From: Motiliproteus sp036961355
GTDB lineage: Bacteria; Pseudomonadota; Gammaproteobacteria; Pseudomonadales; Balneatricaceae
DNA: 64,000 nucleotides
Assembly: GCA_036961355.1 (NCBI GenBank)
Contig: JBALVL010000007.1
Coordinates: 67,957-131,956 of the forward strand
Reading direction: 5' to 3'
Within the stretch, counting starts at the first letter, position 1. Each line of letters opens with the position of its first letter. The notes under the pieces are model-generated. The model was given only the letters and a program-made list of their open reading frames with translations. It ran no database searches and had not been told where the DNA came from. Shown one piece after another: positions 61,324-64,000 of the stretch. The position numbers were made by a program, and so were the translations under genes.

Positions 61324-62217
61324 GTGCTGCCAGAATTTAAAATTGCTCAACTACGTCACTTCGTCTGGGTTTCCGAACTTAAAGGGTTTCATATCGCTGC
61401 CGAAAAAGCGCATCGCACCCAACCGGCCATCTCACTGTCAATTAAAGACCTGGAGAATAAACTGGGTGAGGCGCTGTTCGAGAAGCGTAATGCGCGAACG
61501 GCGAAAACGGAACTAACGCCGTTTGGGGAGCACTTTCTGCCCAAGGCAAAAGAGCTGATCGCGCATCATGACCGTATCTCTGAAGATATGATGCTGTTGG
61601 CAGAACATAAAACCGGCCACCTGCGGCTGGCTTCCGTGCCATCGATTGCCAGCCGGGTACTGCCTGACCTGCTGCTACGGTTTATTGCCGACACGCCGGA
61701 TCTGCATGTCAGTTTTTTTGATGATAATTCCAATGCCGTGTTGAAGATGATAGAAGACCAGCAGGTGGATTTTGGCATCGCCCACCTGTTTCACGAACAA
61801 GATCATAGCGACAAGATATTTACCCCGATCTGGGAGGACCGTATCGGCGTGGTCTGCCCCAACGACCATCCGCTGGCCGACAGCGATAACCTCCATTGGA
61901 AGGCATTGCGGCAACATCGCCTGATCGGTAATGGTACCTCGCGTCTGCTCGAAGACAGCGAGGCGAGCCCGTTACTGGGTCAGTCACAATTCTATGTTTC
62001 GAACATGATTTCGTTGATCGCGATGCTTGAAGCTGGCTTTGGTATCACCACGCTACCCTGGTATGCCTTCCCCAAGGAGAGCACGACGCTGAAGTTTATT
62101 CCGCTGCAGACCCCGACTGTGGTTCGGCGTATTGGTATTGTGCAGCTCAGTAATAAATCACTGACACCGCCTGCTAAGGCGTTGATTGATTTTATATTGG
62201 CTAATAGTAAGGGTTAG
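61324..62217 (+). CDS. LysR-family transcriptional regulator
   Basis: A 297-residue LTTR. The N-terminal winged HTH covers residues 5-63 (QLRHFVWVSELKGFHIAAEK, AHRTQPAISLSIKDLENKLG, LFEKRNARTAKTELTPFGEH) and the C-terminal effector domain begins near residue 92 (GHLRLASVPSIASRVLPDLL). Start GTG 61324 follows GGGAGG by six bases. It is divergent from the ALDH gene across 103 AT-rich bases, the standard place for an LTTR that activates its neighbour, so it probably controls the ALDH-dipeptidase-BCCT unit. Confidence 0.93.
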   Translation: MLPEFKIAQLRHFVWVSELKGFHIAAEKAHRTQPAISLSIKDLENKLGEALFEKRNARTAKTELTPFGEHFLPKAKELIAHHDRISEDMMLLAEHKTGHLRLASVPSIASRVLPDLLLRFIADTPDLHVSFFDDNSNAVLKMIEDQQVDFGIAHLFHEQDHSDKIFTPIWEDRIGVVCPNDHPLADSDNLHWKALRQHRLIGNGTSRLLEDSEASPLLGQSQFYVSNMISLIAMLEAGFGITTLPWYAFPKESTTLKFIPLQTPTVVRRIGIVQLSNKSLTPPAKALIDFILANSKG

Positions 62218-62278
62218 CCAGTTTCATGCTTTAGAAAGTTTTCATTACTGAATTACCGTAGTGGGCGGTAGTTTTATT

Positions 62279-62783
62279 GCGCCCCTCCGGGCGCCCCAAG
62301 GATATGCTCCGCCATATCCTCTGGACTCCTAGGCGGCCCCTGCTGCTGGATCGGCTACGCCGATTGCACTGCGCGTTTCATTGTCGGATGGGCTCGACGG
62401 AAACTCGTTCACTTCGCTCTCTCAGACAACCGTCTTCGCTGACCCACCCGCCAACTGCAATGCTCGTCTGTGCAGAAAGGGGAAGTGGGTGTAGTCCTGA
62501 TGTTTTTGGTTTTGACTTGAAAATGAGTAGAACTAAAGCTCTAAGCCCCCACCCTTTTTCCAACAGCTGAGAGTTACCCCCTTTCGACGCAGACGAGCAC
62601 TGGGTCTGGAGATGGATCAGTGCTGGGGGTGTTTGAGGTGACGCAGTCGCCGAGTTTCCCCAGCGCCCATCTTCAGACACAGCGCGCAGTGAACCGACGT
62701 AGTCGGCAAGCCGAGGGGAAGCCTTTTCTTGGTTCCGTTCTTTGTGGCTTTAGACAAAGAATGAACCCGCCCGGCGGGGCGGA
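62279..62783. repeat. Large imperfect inverted repeat (~500 bp) in a gene-free region
   Basis: The 744-bp gap 62218-62961 contains no convincing gene. Two arms of about 200 bp, 62279-62485 and 62577-62783, are imperfect reverse complements around a ~90-bp centre. Matching pairs include CGGCTACGCCGATTGCACTG (62352) with the complement of the 62682-62706 stretch. Another pair is TGCTCGTCTGTGCAGAAAGG (62461) with that of 62578-62600, and the outer GCGCCCCTCCGGGCGCC (62279) pairs with the complement of CCCGCCCGGCGGGGCGG (62766). A local hairpin GGATATG/CATATCC lies at 62300-62319. Confidence 0.75.
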
Positions 62784-62961
62784 ATAAAACTCTCAGTGAC
62801 GAGGATAGTTAACGATGAACCTGTAACTTTGACTTCGTTAGCTCATCCCGATAAGCGCTTTTCCGACTATTCTTATAGGTGATCCTCAACAGCAGTAACA
62901 TGGGTCTTAATCCACCTCCCAGAGCAACCTTCGCCGGGGCTGTTGATAAGGAGAAATGAGT

Positions 62962-63465
62962 ATGAAACCGATACTTTTATGCGCCGGTTTAGCGATCAGT
63001 CTGGTTGCGTTTGTTGTTCAAGCGGGTCCCGAAAATGTGGCCTGGCCGGGCGACTACAAACAGTCGTTCAGTCATTATTTTAGTGGTGACCGCACCGCAA
63101 ACGGCAAGCAAATTATACGACTCTATGCCAATGAAGCCGCGATCGCGGGTAAGCAACAAGATGGCAAGCTACCTTACGGATCGGTTCTGGTCGGCGAGTT
63201 ATACGCCGCCAAACTCAACGACAAAGGCGAGGCGATACACAGCGCACTAGGGCGACGTATCGTCGATAAGATGTCAGCCATCGTGGTGATGCAGCGCGGT
63301 GCAGGGTTTGATGGGGAGTATCCCGATGCACTGAAGGTAGGCGACTGGGAGTTTGCCGTATTCAGTCCGTCGGGCCAGCGATTGGAGAAAGATATTACCG
63401 GCTGCCGTACCTGCCATCATCCGCTTAATGAAAAGGAGTTCGTGTTCTCTTACGAACACCTTTGA
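62962..63465 (+). CDS. Cytochrome P460-family periplasmic c-type cytochrome
   Basis: A 167-residue exported haem protein. The signal peptide MKPILLCAGLAISLVAFVVQ ends near an AGPE cleavage site. The mature part shows the P460-family phrases YKQSFSHYFSGDRTANG, IIRLYANEAAIAG, LPYGSVLVGELY and VGDWEFAVFSPSGQ. A single c-type haem site CRTCHHPLNEKEFVF is near the C-terminus. Family members oxidise hydroxylamine or bind NO, while many are uncharacterised. ATG 62962 is preferred to 62956 because AAGGAGA lies seven bases before it. Confidence 0.9.
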   Translation: MKPILLCAGLAISLVAFVVQAGPENVAWPGDYKQSFSHYFSGDRTANGKQIIRLYANEAAIAGKQQDGKLPYGSVLVGELYAAKLNDKGEAIHSALGRRIVDKMSAIVVMQRGAGFDGEYPDALKVGDWEFAVFSPSGQRLEKDITGCRTCHHPLNEKEFVFSYEHL

Positions 63466-63476
63466 CAGTGAACGGC

Positions 63477-63521
63477 GGGGCGGGGTGTCCGCCCCTGTCA
63501 TTACTCTAAAGAGGGAGTAAT
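63477..63521 (+). terminator. Paired hairpins after the cytochrome gene
   Basis: GGGGCGG/CCGCCCC (63477-63495) and ATTACTC/GAGTAAT (63500-63521) are two short consecutive stems 12 bases after the cytochrome stop. Neither has a long T tract, so termination efficiency is uncertain. Confidence 0.4.
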
Positions 63522-63640
63522 AGTGCCTAATTAGCCAACTAAGGAAGATCTTGGCTTTTGGCAGTATATGTGTATTTAGGTCACTATTACTGACCAGCGG
63601 AGTTACGATTCAGAGGGCTGATAGCGGCGGCAGCCGACAC

Positions 63641-63733
63641 CTATGTGTAGTTCTCAACTATGTATAGTTGTGGCACTTGGGTGTCCGCCAGCCCAGATTT
63701 CATGCGGATCGGGGCTGACGGGTTCTATACATA
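63641..63733. repeat. CTATGTRTAG motifs beside the recombinase gene (possible attachment or arm sites)
   Basis: CTATGTGTAGTT (63641-63652) and CTATGTATAGTT (63658-63669) are direct repeats with one difference, the second within the hairpin CAACTATGTATAGTTG. CTATACATAG (63724-63733), the inverse copy, ends just before the recombinase stop codon. Such clusters next to an integrase 3' end can be attachment-site or arm-binding sequences. That role is inference. Confidence 0.4.
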
Positions 63734-63734
63734 G

Positions 63735-64000
63735 TTACAGCGCCTGAAGGAACTGCATCAAGTCATCAGGCGGGTGATAATGCTGGATCTTGGTGTCGGG
63801 TTCTTGAAGCCGAGCCAAAGCCCTTTCCTTCATCGCTAGGTCAGCCTCGACGTATTGATGCGTGGTGGTAACGCTCTCGTGGCCTAGCCAAAGTGCAATC
63901 ACATTGAAGGCTACACCGGACTGCAGCATATGCATTGCTGTCGAATGCCGAATGGAGTGCGGCGAGATGCGGTGTTTGGCGAGTGTAGGATGTGCTTCGC
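63735..64000 (-). CDS. Tyrosine recombinase/integrase (C-terminal part, truncated by window edge)
   Basis: The reading frame is open to the window end and encodes the last 88 residues of a site-specific recombinase. The catalytic residues are HSIRH (His-x-x-Arg-His box II), the box II His in WLGHESVTTT and the nucleophilic tyrosine in THQYVEADL. The upstream part lies beyond 64000. The ISPHSIRHSTAMHMLQSGV phrase is typical of phage- or IS91-associated-type integrases. The short C-terminal tail after the Tyr is KIQHYHPPDDLMQFLQAL. It may belong to an integrated element extending to the right. Confidence 0.92.
   Translation of the reverse strand, partial: EAHPTLAKHRISPHSIRHSTAMHMLQSGVAFNVIALWLGHESVTTTHQYVEADLAMKERALARLQEPDTKIQHYHPPDDLMQFLQAL

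Noticed and set aside
62277..62680. Short open frames on both strands (62277-62570 + and 62378-62680 -) in the inverted-repeat region
   Set aside because: They overlap each other and follow the repeat arms; translations resemble nothing and lack ribosome binding sites. Treated as non-coding repeat.

Overview
The window looks like a chromosomal segment of a Gammaproteobacterium, probably a marine Oceanospirillales- or Pseudomonas-like lineage. The evidence is a standard murE-to-secA division and cell-wall cluster, argJ and a Nudix/ThiE fusion after secA, a pilA / pilBCD-coaE-yacG type IV pilus locus, the DUF2069-wrbA-arsC-yihY neighbourhood, and a FabY-type ketosynthase. Placement rests on gene content and order only. 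No rRNA or tRNA gene was seen.

Layout. 1-17.5 kb: the dcw cluster on the + strand (murE partial, murF, mraY, murD, ftsW, murG, murC, ddl, ftsQ, ftsA, ftsZ), then lpxC, a strong terminator and secA. 17.6-20 kb: argJ and the Nudix/ThiE fusion. 20-25.1 kb: yacG, coaE, pilD, pilC and pilB on the - strand, with pilA divergent on +. 25.9-27.0 kb: a REP-associated (RAYT) transposase between inverted clusters of a GGGGTCAGAGTCGC-type repeat. 27-31.8 kb: housekeeping genes (DUF2069, wrbA, arsC, yihY, acyP, a lytic transglycosylase, a DnaJ-related protein). 31.9-36.8 kb: a lipid-metabolism block, fadH divergent from a TetR regulator across palindromic operator-like sites, then fabY. 36.9-44.2 kb: fetB, proS, a DUF523 protein, a ChaN-like lipoprotein, ansA, an HTH protein and lrp. 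44.3-49.9 kb: DUF3179, two small proteins, an M48 protease, a DUF898 protein and a YbaK-like protein. 50-54.5 kb: a tightly overlapped three-gene envelope operon (RND/MMPL transporter, LolA-like carrier, outer-membrane barrel). 54.7-62.2 kb: DUF3135, a queuosine-mannosyltransferase-like enzyme, ridA, and a BCCT transporter / dipeptidase / aldehyde dehydrogenase unit with a divergent LysR regulator. 62.2-64 kb: a large non-coding imperfect inverted repeat, a cytochrome P460-like protein and the 3' end of a tyrosine recombinase, which may mark the edge of an integrated element.

The first 17 kb supplies lipid II synthesis, the Z-ring, lipid A commitment and Sec export, in overlapping coordinately translated genes. 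The pilus genes form an assembly module (ATPase, platform, peptidase, pilin). The lipid block pairs a beta-oxidation auxiliary reductase with a fatty-acid initiation enzyme and a probable local repressor. The right-hand catabolic unit couples uptake of a quaternary amine or similar solute to hydrolysis and oxidation steps.

I found no clearly new defence or biosynthetic system. The best candidates for undescribed biology are the RAYT element with asymmetric repeat arrays, the RND/LolA-like/barrel operon, the ~500-bp inverted-repeat locus near 62.5 kb, and the BCCT/dipeptidase/ALDH cluster. Smaller curiosities include a tandem duplication of the FtsA C-terminal codons with only synonymous differences and a five-codon leader overlapping the lpxC start.
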